64,000 nt of DNA from an uncultured Lachnospiraceae bacterium (GTDB lineage Bacteria > Bacillota > Clostridia > Lachnospirales > Lachnospiraceae). The notes beneath the pieces were generated by a model. That model did not search any database. It was not told the DNA's origin and saw only the letters and a program-made list of their open reading frames with translations. The stretch is taken from positions 1 through 64,000 of the forward strand of contig CACYTU010000006.1 in NCBI GenBank assembly GCA_902777355.1, given 5' to 3'. Both the position numbers and the translations under genes were made by a program. Shown in pieces: positions 55,738-64,000 of the stretch. Each line of letters begins with the position of its first letter. Position 1 is the first letter of the stretch.

Positions 55738-56640
55738 ATGAATCTGTACCACCTGAGATATTTTGTGACTCTTGCTCATCTGGAGCACTACACCAAAGCA
55801 GCAAAACAGCTGTCGATCACGCAGCCTTCCCTCAGTCATGCCATCGCCTCTCTGGAAGAGGAACTGAATGTCCGCCTGTTTGAAAAGGACGGCCGCAATG
55901 TCGTCCTGACCAGATGGGGAAAGATATTCCTGGAAGACGTAGAGGATATACTGGCACATCTCGACAGCAGCGTCGCAAATCTCAAAATGACGGGAAGCGG
56001 CAACGGCGTTATAGACATTGGCTGTATCCGCATACTGGGCGCAAGTTATGTGCCATCCCTGATGCGTGATTTTATAAAGGCCAACCCGGACAAAAACATC
56101 CGCTACCGCCTGCACGGTGTCGGCGGACTGTCGGCAGAAATCATCGAAGGCCTGAAAAACCGTCAGTATGACGTTGCCTTCTGTTCCAAATACAAGGACG
56201 ATCCGATGATCGATTTTTTCAAGATCGCTTCTCAGGACCTGGTGCTGGTCGTTCCCCTGGACCACCCTCTGGCCGCATACAATACTGTCAGACTACATGA
56301 CACTCTTTCCTATCAGCACATTTTCTTTAACCAGCGGAGCGGCCTCAGGGACATTATCGACAAACTCTTTATAAAAGCAGGCGGCTTTCCTGAATATGTC
56401 ATGGAGATTGAAGAGGACATGGTGATCGCAGGTCTGGTCGCAAAAGGATTCGGAATAGCCGTTGTCCCGGACATGCATGTTCTCCAGGAAATGCCTTTAA
56501 AGTCACTCCGAATCATTGACCCGGTGCCGGAACGCAACTTCTACATGGCTTCCCTCAAAGGCATCTACTACGCGCCGCTTGTGACGACCTTCAAAGATTT
56601 CGCAAAATCATACCGGTACACATCACGTTATATTTTCTGA
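55738..56640 (+). CDS. LysR family transcriptional regulator
   Basis: A 300-residue LysR-type regulator. The N-terminal winged helix includes AAKQLSITQPSLSHAIASLE. The C-terminal effector domain has periplasmic-binding-protein features, including GNGVIDIGCIRILGASYVP and VVPLDHPLAAYN. It is divergent from the minus-strand isomerase-OYE-dehydrogenase genes, the classical place for an activator, and upstream of the second dehydrogenase. The effector may be the pathway substrate. Start supported by GGAAAGGAATAAGGAT. Confidence 0.92.
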   Translation: MNLYHLRYFVTLAHLEHYTKAAKQLSITQPSLSHAIASLEEELNVRLFEKDGRNVVLTRWGKIFLEDVEDILAHLDSSVANLKMTGSGNGVIDIGCIRILGASYVPSLMRDFIKANPDKNIRYRLHGVGGLSAEIIEGLKNRQYDVAFCSKYKDDPMIDFFKIASQDLVLVVPLDHPLAAYNTVRLHDTLSYQHIFFNQRSGLRDIIDKLFIKAGGFPEYVMEIEEDMVIAGLVAKGFGIAVVPDMHVLQEMPLKSLRIIDPVPERNFYMASLKGIYYAPLVTTFKDFAKSYRYTSRYIF

Positions 56641-57197
56641 GAAAGGAATAAGATAAGAAAGGGAAAAGAAAAGTAAATTTAACCTCCTTTTTTCGTACCG
56701 GTGAACAAAAGCACTACAGTTTTGGGTAAATCTGTAACAAAAATCCTAAAAGGTGCTGCCGCAAAACAGGAGCCTTCCCGGGCCAGATTCGACCCCTTCT
56801 TTTACCCGCCGCCCCCTGAAAGAGGTGCGGCGGGTGATTTTTTTACACAGACTAGGGCCGGAGCCTTACGGAAATCTCTGTTGTTTCCTCCATACCTGTC
56901 CTGATTTCGTTATACACGTACTATTTTCGTTCTATCCGGGTTTTTCCCGAACAGAACCAGGCTTCGCACTGTCGAAAAAAATGCCCCGCTTTTCAGGCGG
57001 ACAGGCAGCGGCCTGATTTCTCCTTCCGATTTACATTTTCATTTTAGGTCTTGTATATTCCGAACAATTCATTTATTTTATATTTTAGAGGTTTTTTTAT
57101 AGTTGCATAAATGATTATTTGACAGCTTTTGTACATTATTCGGTAAACCGCCTCTTCAGGGGGGCATAAATGCACTCATATAAAAAAGGAGATCTCA
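56641..57197. other. 557-bp intergenic region upstream of the second dehydrogenase
   Basis: No gene is supported. It holds the LysR gene terminator (56804-56843) and an AT-rich stretch (57040-57180) with TTGACA at 57119, which may be part of the promoter of the following gene. Confidence 0.5.
56804..56843 (+). terminator. Terminator of the LysR gene
   Basis: ACCCGCCGC and GCGGCGGGT form a perfect 9-bp stem, with additional CCCT/AGG pairing in the loop, followed by GATTTTTTT. Confidence 0.88.
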
Positions 57198-58076
57198 ATG
57201 GAAAGACATCAGATTACCGGACATACTGAATTAACCTGTCTTCTGGCTTATCCGATCCGTCACTCAAACTCTCCGGCAATGCACAATGCCGCGTATGAGA
57301 AACTCGGAAAAGACGTAGTCAACCTGGCCTTTGAAGTAGACGCAGAGCATCTTGAAGATGCGATGAAGGGCGTCCGTGCCATGAGAATCCTGGGTGGCAA
57401 CATCTCCATGCCCAACAAGACCATCGTCCACAAATATCTGGACGAAGTGGATCCCGCAGCACAGCTTGTCGGTGCCTGCAATACCTTCACAAACCGCGAC
57501 GGCTATCTGAAGGGATATGTCACTGACGGACTCGGCTATATGGCCTCCCTCAAGGACAACGACATCGATATCATCGGCAAGAAGATCACCATCGCAGGTT
57601 CCGGCGGCGCCGCAACTGCAATTCAGATCCAGGCTGCCCTTGACGGTGTTGCCGAAATGTCCATCTTCGCGCGTGATGACAAGTTCTATCCCAACGCTGT
57701 TGAGACTGTTGAGAAGATCAACACCAAGACCAACTGCAAGGCCACTCTTTTCCATCTGGAAGATCTGGATGCCCTCAAGAGGGAAATCGCTGACTCCGTT
57801 CTCTTCACCAACGCGACCGGCTGCGGCATGAAGCCTCTCGAAGGCTACACCTATATTCCGGACAAATCCTTCTTCCGTCCCGACCTCGTCGTCACAGATG
57901 TCGTCTATGCTCCTACAGAGACCGCTATGCTCAAGATGGCCAAGGAAGTCGGCTGCAAGACCATGAACGGCACCGGCATGATGCTCTTCCAGGGCCTGGC
58001 AGCAATCGAGCTCATCATGGGCGAGAAGGTCGACAGCGAGTACATGAAGGCTAAACTCGGCATCAAGTACGACTGA
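57198..58076 (+). CDS. aroE: Shikimate/quinate dehydrogenase, YdiB-like (second copy)
   Basis: A 292-residue paralogue of the dehydrogenase at 51248-52126. LLAYPIRHSNSPAMHN and GNISMPNKT (catalytic Lys) match quinate/shikimate dehydrogenase YdiB closely, as do GYVTDGLGY and ATGCGMKPL. FARDDKF follows the nucleotide loop GSGGAATAIQ, suggesting NAD use. As in the first copy, Val replaces Asn before TD. It is on the opposite strand, with its own AAGGAGATCTCA site and a terminator shared with dctP. Two catabolic-type copies may act on different substrates, such as quinate and shikimate. Confidence 0.88.
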   Translation: MERHQITGHTELTCLLAYPIRHSNSPAMHNAAYEKLGKDVVNLAFEVDAEHLEDAMKGVRAMRILGGNISMPNKTIVHKYLDEVDPAAQLVGACNTFTNRDGYLKGYVTDGLGYMASLKDNDIDIIGKKITIAGSGGAATAIQIQAALDGVAEMSIFARDDKFYPNAVETVEKINTKTNCKATLFHLEDLDALKREIADSVLFTNATGCGMKPLEGYTYIPDKSFFRPDLVVTDVVYAPTETAMLKMAKEVGCKTMNGTGMMLFQGLAAIELIMGEKVDSEYMKAKLGIKYD

Positions 58077-58281
58077 TTTTCTGCCTCTCAAAACAACATT
58101 CGGAAACCGCAGCAGAATAACAGCATAATTACATAATCAGCTGACCTGATTTTCGCTGCAGGTTCCCGAATCAGTTTCCTTTAGACAGGTCCTTAGCTCA
58201 GGGCGCCGGATCAGGTTCCTTTATTCATGTCCATGGATCTCCCTGGATCAGATCCCTGAGACAGATCCCTCAGAAAATAAA

Positions 58282-58326
58282 ACAGGCACTGACAGTTCCT
58301 TCGGGGCTGTCAATGCCTGTTTTTTT
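58282..58326. terminator. Bidirectional terminator between aroE copy 2 and dctP
   Basis: ACAGGCA-CTGACAG pairs with CTGTC-TGCCTGT around TTCCTTCGGGG. TTTTTTT follows on the plus strand and TTTTATTTT on the minus strand. It serves two convergent genes. Confidence 0.88.
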
Positions 58327-58328
58327 CT

Positions 58329-59342
58329 TTATTCTTCCTTCACAATCGCAGTGTACTCGTCAAAAAGCTCTGAGCCGCAGTCCTCGCGGATCGTATCCCA
58401 TACAGGCATGCACATCTCTCTCATCTGCGCATAGTCCTCATCAGAGGGTGTGACGATTTCCATGCCGGCTTCCTCCAGATACTCTGTCGCCTGTGCGGCT
58501 TTCTGATCAGAGATCTTGTTGGCGTCCTCCTGTGCCAGACGTGCCGCCTCTTCAATAATACCCGCCTGCTCCTCGGTGAGGCTGTCCATGAAGACACCGC
58601 TGGCAATCAGTGTGACGGGATCCGGCACGGCATTCGTGCGGATTACACGCTTCTGCTGCTCATAGAGCTTTGCGGTCACGATCAGGGGAAGCGCATTTTC
58701 CTGGGCATCGATAGTTCCCTGCTGCAGGCCTATGTAGACCTCCGAAAAAGTCATGGGGGTCGGATTTGCCTTCACGCTCTTCCAGAACTGAATGTGATAT
58801 TTGTTTTCCATGACACGGATCTTCTGCCCCGCGATGGATGAAAGGTCGGTGTAGGGCTTGGACATGGTCATCACACGGAATCCCTGATCGGTGATTCCCA
58901 GGAAGCGATAGCCTGCCTTCTTATAGATCTCACGGAATTCGTTCATCAGTTCTTCATTCTGCATATTTTCGCGGAATGTTTCGATCTTTGTATATACGCA
59001 GGGTGTGTCAAAGACACACAGCTGGGGGATATAGCTGACCTGGGGGGATGGGGAAGCCGCGATAAAAGGAATATCGCCGTCCTTCATGCTCTCCATCAGC
59101 TCGAGGTCTGTCCCCAGGGTGCTGTCCGTGTACACCTGGATCTTCATTTTTCCCCCGCTCAGTTCGCTCACATAGTCCGCGAACGTCTGCGCAAAGACAT
59201 TTGTGACTGTCTCACCGGAACTGCAGGTGGCCAGCGGCCATGCAAATGTCTGCTCATTCTTTCTGCTGCTCAGCGCGCCGTAAATGATCGCACCGAATAT
59301 GATCAAAACAGCGATCAGCTGCCTGATTCTTTTTCCACTCAT
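58329..59342 (-). CDS. dctP: TRAP transporter substrate-binding protein DctP
   Basis: The extracytoplasmic solute receptor of a TRAP transporter, 337 residues. It has an N-terminal hydrophobic anchor (LIAVLIIFGAIIYGAL, residues 9-24) and no clear lipobox. The DctP fold shows MKIQVYTDSTLGTDLELM, AGQKIRVMENKYHIQF and EVYIGLQQGTIDAQENAL; the Arg of IRVMEN normally binds a substrate carboxylate. The gene is third in the dctQ-dctM-dctP order. A carboxylic acid ligand is therefore likely, and quinate or shikimate would fit the neighbours. Start supported by AGGAGGTAAGT. Confidence 0.93.
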   Translation of the reverse strand: MSGKRIRQLIAVLIIFGAIIYGALSSRKNEQTFAWPLATCSSGETVTNVFAQTFADYVSELSGGKMKIQVYTDSTLGTDLELMESMKDGDIPFIAASPSPQVSYIPQLCVFDTPCVYTKIETFRENMQNEELMNEFREIYKKAGYRFLGITDQGFRVMTMSKPYTDLSSIAGQKIRVMENKYHIQFWKSVKANPTPMTFSEVYIGLQQGTIDAQENALPLIVTAKLYEQQKRVIRTNAVPDPVTLIASGVFMDSLTEEQAGIIEEAARLAQEDANKISDQKAAQATEYLEEAGMEIVTPSDEDYAQMREMCMPVWDTIREDCGSELFDEYTAIVKEE

Positions 59343-59489
59343 ACTTACCTCCTATGCTCCTATGCCGGAACTCCTTCTCCAGGCGGTTCCGGACATGACT
59401 GCCTTCCTGCTTCCCGTTTCATTTTCCTGCTGTTTCAAATCATACTTGTGGCCATGGGCGGGTGCCCGCAAACATATATGATTTTGATC

Positions 59490-60779
59490 CTACAGCAGAA
59501 ACAGGCTGATGGCCGGAATAAAGGTGATCATCAGCAGGGCGATCAGGAACATGAAGATCAGCGGGATTGCCTTTCTGGAGATCTCCATGACAGGAATCTG
59601 CGTCATTGAACTGGCGACAAAGAGATTGACGCCGATCGGCGGTGTCACATATCCGATGGCAAGGTTGACGACCATCATCACACCGAAATGTATTCCGGTC
59701 ATGCCGAACCCCTTGACGATCGGCAGAAGGATGGGGGTCAGGATCAGGATCGCAGGCGTAGTGTCCATAAACATACCCACGATAAGGAGGAAAACATTGA
59801 TCACGAGCAGAACGATCACTTTGCTGGTAAAGTTGGCCAGAATCCAGGTGCTGACGTTCTGCGGAACCTGCATGAGAGTCAGGACCCTGGAGAAAGCGAT
59901 CGCCGCAGCTATGATAAACAGGATAGGTGTGTAGGTTCCAACCGCCTCCAGGAACAGGCCATACAGCTCAGACAGTTTGATCTCCCTGTATACTACCAGG
60001 CTGATCAGGAGCGCATAAAACACTGAGATAACCGCAGCTTCCGTAGGGGAAGCAATTCCGCTGTAGATACTTCCCAGTATGATGACCGGGGAGAGTACAG
60101 CCAGAAAGCTCTCTTTCATGACGCTGATAAATCCTCTGCCGCGCAGTTCATCAATGTACTCCGCGATCTTTTCCTTGTCCTCGCCATGTTTTTTGCAGTG
60201 ATATACAGCATAGACCATCAGCAGAAGCGCGATGAGGACACCCGGAATGATACCCGCGGTAAACAGGTCGCTCACGGATTCTCCCGATGCCAGACCATAC
60301 ATAATAAAGGGAATGCTGGGCGGGATGATGACTCCCAGACTGCCCGCAACAGCAATAATAGCAACACAGAATTTTTTCTCATAGCCCAGGCGGAGCAGTA
60401 TGGGGAGCGTCATACTGCCGACAGCAGCCACAGTCGCGACACCGGAACCGGAAATCGCCCCATAGAAGAGACAGGTAACGATGACCGCGCAGGGAAGTCC
60501 TGCGGTCCTCTTTCCAATCAGGTAGGAGAAAAGGTCAAAAAGCCGGCGGGATATGCCGCCCTTGGCCATAAGGATGCCGGACAGAATGAACATAGGCACC
60601 GCCAGCATGGGAAAGCTGTTGAGTGCGTTGAACATAGCTCGCACGATATAGGTGGCGCTGGCCGTAAAGGAAGCGTCAAAAGCGCCGGGCAGAACACACG
60701 CAGCCGCAAGCGCCATGGAAATCGGTACGGCCAGAAGCAGGCATACCGCAAACAGGATCATTACAAATGCAGCAGACAT
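59490..60779 (-). CDS. dctM: TRAP transporter large permease DctM
   Basis: The large membrane subunit of the TRAP transporter, 429 residues with about 12 transmembrane segments. Family stretches include FPMLAVPMFILSGILMAKGG, YGAISGSGVATVAAVGSM and IPPSIPFIMYGLASGES. It drives sodium- or proton-coupled uptake of the ligand delivered by DctP. Its ATG directly follows the dctQ stop (TAAATG), with GGGAGGTTTAA as ribosome site, so the two are translationally coupled. It precedes dctP by 147 bases. Confidence 0.95.
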   Translation of the reverse strand: MSAAFVMILFAVCLLLAVPISMALAAACVLPGAFDASFTASATYIVRAMFNALNSFPMLAVPMFILSGILMAKGGISRRLFDLFSYLIGKRTAGLPCAVIVTCLFYGAISGSGVATVAAVGSMTLPILLRLGYEKKFCVAIIAVAGSLGVIIPPSIPFIMYGLASGESVSDLFTAGIIPGVLIALLLMVYAVYHCKKHGEDKEKIAEYIDELRGRGFISVMKESFLAVLSPVIILGSIYSGIASPTEAAVISVFYALLISLVVYREIKLSELYGLFLEAVGTYTPILFIIAAAIAFSRVLTLMQVPQNVSTWILANFTSKVIVLLVINVFLLIVGMFMDTTPAILILTPILLPIVKGFGMTGIHFGVMMVVNLAIGYVTPPIGVNLFVASSMTQIPVMEISRKAIPLIFMFLIALLMITFIPAISLFLL

Positions 60780-61304
60780 TTAAACCTCCCCTCTCTTATG
60801 GATCTCTTCCCTGACACCCTGTCGGATCATGCGGATCCGCTCGATAAATTTCTGGATAAGGCGGAATTCACACAAGGCAAAAGAGATCACGGTGATCGAC
60901 TGAACAATCCACATGGGGATACCCACCGCGGGACTTGCTGCCTGCCCGATATAAGACTGTTTCACAAAATGGAAGGCAAACGGAAGCAGGTAGGCGAACA
61001 ATACCATCTCGATCAGATAGCTGACCAGGCGGAAGACGTGCACGCCCTTTCCTCCGAAATCGTCTCCGAACCACTCTACGAACTGTTCGATCTTAATGGA
61101 TTTGCTGTTTTTGACACAGTAGCTTATACTCAGAAATCCGGTCCAGATAAAGCAGAAGCGGGTGATCTCCTCCGACCAGGAAAGAGAATTGCCCAGGGCG
61201 TATCTGGCAAAAATCTGGATTCCCATAATGATCATCATCACAAAAAGAAGCAGTACCAGCAGGATTTCTTCAAAATGCCGGTCCAGCCATTTGATTCCTT
61301 TCAT
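60780..61304 (-). CDS. dctQ: TRAP transporter small permease DctQ
   Basis: The small membrane subunit, 174 residues with four hydrophobic segments (EEILLVLLLFVMMIIMGIQI first). The DctQ motif WSEEITRFCFIWTGFL is conserved. I chose the ATG at 61304 (MKGIKWLDRHFEE), preceded by GGGGGAACAG; in-frame codons upstream give residues unlike the family. It heads the transporter operon. No clear promoter was identified in the AT-rich sequence upstream. Confidence 0.92.
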   Translation of the reverse strand: MKGIKWLDRHFEEILLVLLLFVMMIIMGIQIFARYALGNSLSWSEEITRFCFIWTGFLSISYCVKNSKSIKIEQFVEWFGDDFGGKGVHVFRLVSYLIEMVLFAYLLPFAFHFVKQSYIGQAASPAVGIPMWIVQSITVISFALCEFRLIQKFIERIRMIRQGVREEIHKRGEV

Positions 61305-61628
61305 CTGTTCCCCCTTTGACATATTTGAGCACTGCAAATAGCGCTCCTGACACAAGAATGATAAAAAAATAACGTTCAAATCATACAGAATTATAACGAC
61401 ATTATTCATGTTTTGCATATACACAAAGAGCTTTTATCCATGAATATTTCTTTTTAATCTATAGACAAAATCAATATTAGTGTCCAAATACTACATATTA
61501 GCCACATTAATTACACTAACTGTGTCATTAGGGCAGAGTCGGCCATGCAGCCGTCTGCCCCCCGACCGGCCCGTGTCCGCCGCAAAGCGGGAAATACATT
61601 TCATGGGCAGTGTCACAAAAAGTGTCAT

Positions 61629-61657
61629 AAAAAACCCGGAAGGAATCTCCCTCCGGG
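61629..61657 (-). terminator. Terminator downstream of coaE
   Basis: On the minus strand CCCGGA pairs with TCCGGG, extended by GG/CC, and is followed by TTTTTT. It lies beyond the 31-bp array that follows coaE. Confidence 0.82.
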
Positions 61658-61761
61658 CGTTCGTAAAAATATACTATGAGGCATATATTATCAATTGTTT
61701 TCTCTTTTATTCTCTTTTATTCAAAAAATTCAACTGAGTGCAGATCGATATTGACCCTGAT

Positions 61762-61896
61762 CCATTCAATCGATATGTGATATGCGCCTGGCCATTCAAT
61801 TGACAAGTGAGATGCACCTGATCCATTCAATCAATATGTGATATGCGCCTGATTCATTCAATCGATATGCGCCTGATTCATTCAATCGATATGCAC
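61762..61896. repeat. 31-bp tandem repeat after coaE
   Basis: (C/T)CATTCAAT units start at about 61762, 61792, 61823, 61854 and 61878. Spacing is 30-31 bases except the last, which lacks GTGATAT. The array ends about ten bases from the coaE stop. Confidence 0.85.
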
Positions 61897-61906
61897 CAGA
61901 CGCGGT

Positions 61907-62554
61907 TCAGACAGTTTTCTTCCTGAATCCGCCTGCTGCGAGGACCTGATCCACCTGCCTGCAGGAATCTTCGATGGAGCCGCTGTTGTCGATCACGACG
62001 TCCACATTGCTGCGGAAAGCCTCCTCGCTGAGCTGGCTCCTGAGGATGTTGTCAATCTTCTCGTCACTGTAGCCGCGGGATGAGCGGAGTCTTCGTCTCC
62101 TCTCCTCTTCATCGCAGTAGATATACCACATATCGTCCACCAGTTCTCTGTAACCGCACTCGATCAGCAGCGCCGCCTCTATTACAAAAAAGTCCAGCCT
62201 TCCGGCCTCGCTCTCTTTTTTGAACTCATCCACGATATATTTCCTGACAGCAGGATGCACGAGATCATTGACTTTCTGCAGAAGGTCCGGCTCGGAAAAA
62301 ATCCTGCGGGCCATCTCCGGATTATTGATCCTGCCGTCCCCAAGAGTGACCGCTGCCTTTTGGCCGGTCCCGCCGTCTGCCGGATACTGTTCCAGCAGCC
62401 GGATCAGACTCTCATAAATCGCCCCTCCGGGCGCCTCCAGAGCCCTGGCAATTTCGTCACTGAATTCGATCCTGCAATTGTAATTTGTTTCTATATAGCG
62501 GAGGACTTCCGATTTTCCGCAGCCCACACCGCCTGTCACACCAATCAGTTTCAA
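61907..62554 (-). CDS. coaE: Dephospho-CoA kinase
   Basis: CoaE phosphorylates dephospho-CoA in the last step of coenzyme A synthesis. The P-loop is GGVGCGKSEV (Cys in place of the usual Ser), and DEIARAL, VHPAVRKYI and VIEAALLIECG follow. I chose a TTG start at 62554 (KLIGVTGG) because GGAG lies eight bases upstream and the family begins there. An ATG at 62608 would add an unrelated tail and overlap polA. It lies 16 bases after polA, the usual pairing in Firmicutes. Confidence 0.92.
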   Translation of the reverse strand: MKLIGVTGGVGCGKSEVLRYIETNYNCRIEFSDEIARALEAPGGAIYESLIRLLEQYPADGGTGQKAAVTLGDGRINNPEMARRIFSEPDLLQKVNDLVHPAVRKYIVDEFKKESEAGRLDFFVIEAALLIECGYRELVDDMWYIYCDEEERRRRLRSSRGYSDEKIDNILRSQLSEEAFRSNVDVVIDNSGSIEDSCRQVDQVLAAGGFRKKTV

Positions 62555-62570
62555 CGCCCTGTCTCCTCTC

Positions 62571-63998
62571 TTATTTTGCCATGTACCAGTCGCTCCCGCT
62601 GTGCACATCCGTCTCCAGGCGCACTGAGAGTTCCGCCGCGTGCTCCATCTCCTCTTCGAGGATGAGACGGACGGTGTCCTCTTCGCCGGGAGCCGTCTCG
62701 ATCAGGAGTTCATCGTGGATCTGAAGAATCAGCCTGGATCTGAGCTGCTCGCGGGCGATCCTCTCCCAGACGCGGATCATGGCAATCTTCATAATGTCAG
62801 CCGCCGATCCCTGGATCGGAGAATTCATGGCGACACGTTCGCCGAAAGAGCGCTGCATGAAATTGCTGGAGCTGAGCTCCGGCACAGGTCTGCGCCGCCC
62901 ATACATGGTTTTGGCATAGCCGTTTTTCTTTGCGGACGCAACAAGGTCATCCAGGAATGTTTTGATCCCTGGATAGGTCTTGAAATAAGCTTTGATGTAT
63001 TCAGAGGCCTCCTGCCTGGTGATACTCAGCCCCTGGGAGAGGCCGAAGGAGCTGATCCCGTAGACAATGCCGAAATTGACTGCCTTGGCATTGCGGCGCT
63101 GCAGAGGGGTGACCTCCTCAAAAGGTGTGTGGAAGACCTTGGAGGCCGTGATCCTGTGAATGTCTTCACTTTCCCTGTAGGCATCGATCAGGCCCTGGTC
63201 GCCCGACATATGCGCCAGGATCCTCAGCTCAATCTGGGAATAGTCCGCGTCCGTGAAAATATAGCCGTCCACGGGAATGAAGGCCTTGCGGATCTGTCTT
63301 CCCAGGTCTGTCTTCATGGGGATATTCTGCAGGTTGGGATCCGTTGAGCTGATCCTGCCGGTCGCTGTGATGGTCTGAGTCAGGGTGGTGTGGATCCTTT
63401 GGTCATCCGCCACATAAGCCATAAGTCCGTCGGCATAGGTCGAGCGGAGCTTTGTGAGCCCGCGGTATTCCAGTATATCATTTACCACCGGGTAGTCCGG
63501 AGCAAGCTTCTCCAGAACACCGGCAGCGGTCGAATGGCCGGTCTTGGTCTTCTTGCCCCCGGGAAGTCCCATTTTTTCAAAGAGGACCTCGCCCAGCTGC
63601 TTGGGAGATGCTATGTTAAAGACCGACCCGGTCTCTTTGTAAATCTGCTGCTCCAGCTCGTCGATCCTGCCGCCCAGCTGCGTGCTGTATTCCTTCAGTG
63701 ACTCCGGCCGGATCCTGATCCCCAGTCTTTCCATATCGGCCAGAATAAAGGTCAGGGGGCGCTCGATCTCCCTGTAAAGATCCCACATCTCCTGCTCCGT
63801 CAGCTTTTCCCTGACAAGGGGAGCCAGCCGGCGAAGAGCGTCCGCAGCCCGGCAGGCGTAATTATAGACGGCCTCCGGCTCCTCCGCTGCAGCTTCCGCC
63901 CAGGTCTTTTTGCCGAAGAGCTGTTTTCTGCTTTGCAGTGACAGACCCAGGTACTCGCTTGCTGCATCTTCGATTTCATAATCATTTTTCAGCGGGTT
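62571..63998 (-). CDS. polA: DNA polymerase I, C-terminal part (cut by the window edge)
   Basis: The polymerase domain of DNA polymerase I, which fills gaps in repair and removes Okazaki primers. About 475 codons are visible and the frame stays open to the right edge, so the 5' nuclease and most of the vestigial proofreading domain lie outside. Motif A is DADYSQIELRILAHMSGD, motif B is RRNAKAVNFGIVYG and motif C is LQIHDELLIE. The M at 63788 is internal (it follows LTEQE), not a start. coaE follows 16 bases downstream. Confidence 0.96.
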   Translation of the reverse strand, partial: NPLKNDYEIEDAASEYLGLSLQSRKQLFGKKTWAEAAAEEPEAVYNYACRAADALRRLAPLVREKLTEQEMWDLYREIERPLTFILADMERLGIRIRPESLKEYSTQLGGRIDELEQQIYKETGSVFNIASPKQLGEVLFEKMGLPGGKKTKTGHSTAAGVLEKLAPDYPVVNDILEYRGLTKLRSTYADGLMAYVADDQRIHTTLTQTITATGRISSTDPNLQNIPMKTDLGRQIRKAFIPVDGYIFTDADYSQIELRILAHMSGDQGLIDAYRESEDIHRITASKVFHTPFEEVTPLQRRNAKAVNFGIVYGISSFGLSQGLSITRQEASEYIKAYFKTYPGIKTFLDDLVASAKKNGYAKTMYGRRRPVPELSSSNFMQRSFGERVAMNSPIQGSAADIMKIAMIRVWERIAREQLRSRLILQIHDELLIETAPGEEDTVRLILEEEMEHAAELSVRLETDVHSGSDWYMAK

Positions 63999-64000
63999 GG

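Larger units (their letters stand above)
61305..61906. other. 602-bp intergenic region between dctQ and coaE
   Basis: No gene is seen. It contains a GGGCAGA/TCTGCCC hairpin (61531-61560), the coaE terminator (61629-61657) and a 31-bp repeat array (61762-61896). Confidence 0.6.

Noticed and set aside
62555..62608. Upstream ATG start for coaE
   Set aside because: It overlaps polA, adds residues unlike the family, and the TTG at 62554 has a better ribosome site.
63800..63985. Separate small gene at the right edge
   Set aside because: The polA frame is open through this stretch to the window end and matches the polymerase I family.

Overview
The window looks like a chromosomal segment of a Clostridia bacterium, most likely Lachnospiraceae. 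The protein sequences, gene order, strong GGAGG ribosome sites, moderate-to-high GC and a housekeeping block typical of Firmicutes all point that way. The genus cannot be read from this sequence. Apart from three plus-strand stretches, the genes lie on the minus strand. No tRNA, rRNA, IS element, phage or CRISPR array was recognised.

Layout. 0.1-1.4 kb: glyS, broken by an internal deletion that shifts the frame. 1.7-6.7 kb: recO, era and an M16 peptidase. 7.3-19.7 kb: an acidic membrane protein, pcrA, a DUF1836 regulator, recN, argR, nadK, tlyA, ispA, xseB, xseA, nusB and an Asp23 gene. This is the classical Firmicutes cluster, but without dxs. 20.2-21.8 kb: prfC. 22.1-35.6 kb: the rimP-nusA-rnpM-ylxQ-infB-rbfA-nrnA-truB-ribF-rpsO-pnp series. 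36-42.7 kb: a zinc-ribbon protein, a Gfo/Idh/MocA oxidoreductase, a fructokinase, a PFL/UPF0210 + ACT pair and a WalJ-like MBL hydrolase. 43.2-49.4 kb: an Old Yellow Enzyme-type flavoprotein and pyruvate carboxylase, the latter with a long structured leader.

49.7-61.3 kb is the accessory part: an MFS transporter, a YdiB-like shikimate/quinate dehydrogenase, a second OYE-type reductase, a TIM-barrel sugar isomerase/dehydroshikimate dehydratase-like enzyme, a divergent LysR regulator, a second YdiB-like dehydrogenase and a complete TRAP transporter (DctPQM). Together these suggest uptake and catabolism or reduction of hydroaromatic acids such as quinate or shikimate. The right end holds coaE and the C-terminal half of polA, cut by the window edge.

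The most unusual property is structural. About twenty short tandem-repeat arrays (units 10-61 bp) lie between genes, and several begin with copies of the last codons of the gene upstream (prfC, truB, nrnA, pcrA, the WalJ-like gene, aroE). Similar repeats seem to have built low-complexity extensions inside core proteins: 11-residue repeats in XseB, heptads in the DUF1836 protein, 16-residue repeats in the PcrA linker, and extensions of Era, NusA, RbfA, IF2, YlxQ and RimP. The window thus suggests a genome in which slippage duplication at gene ends and domain linkers has been frequent.
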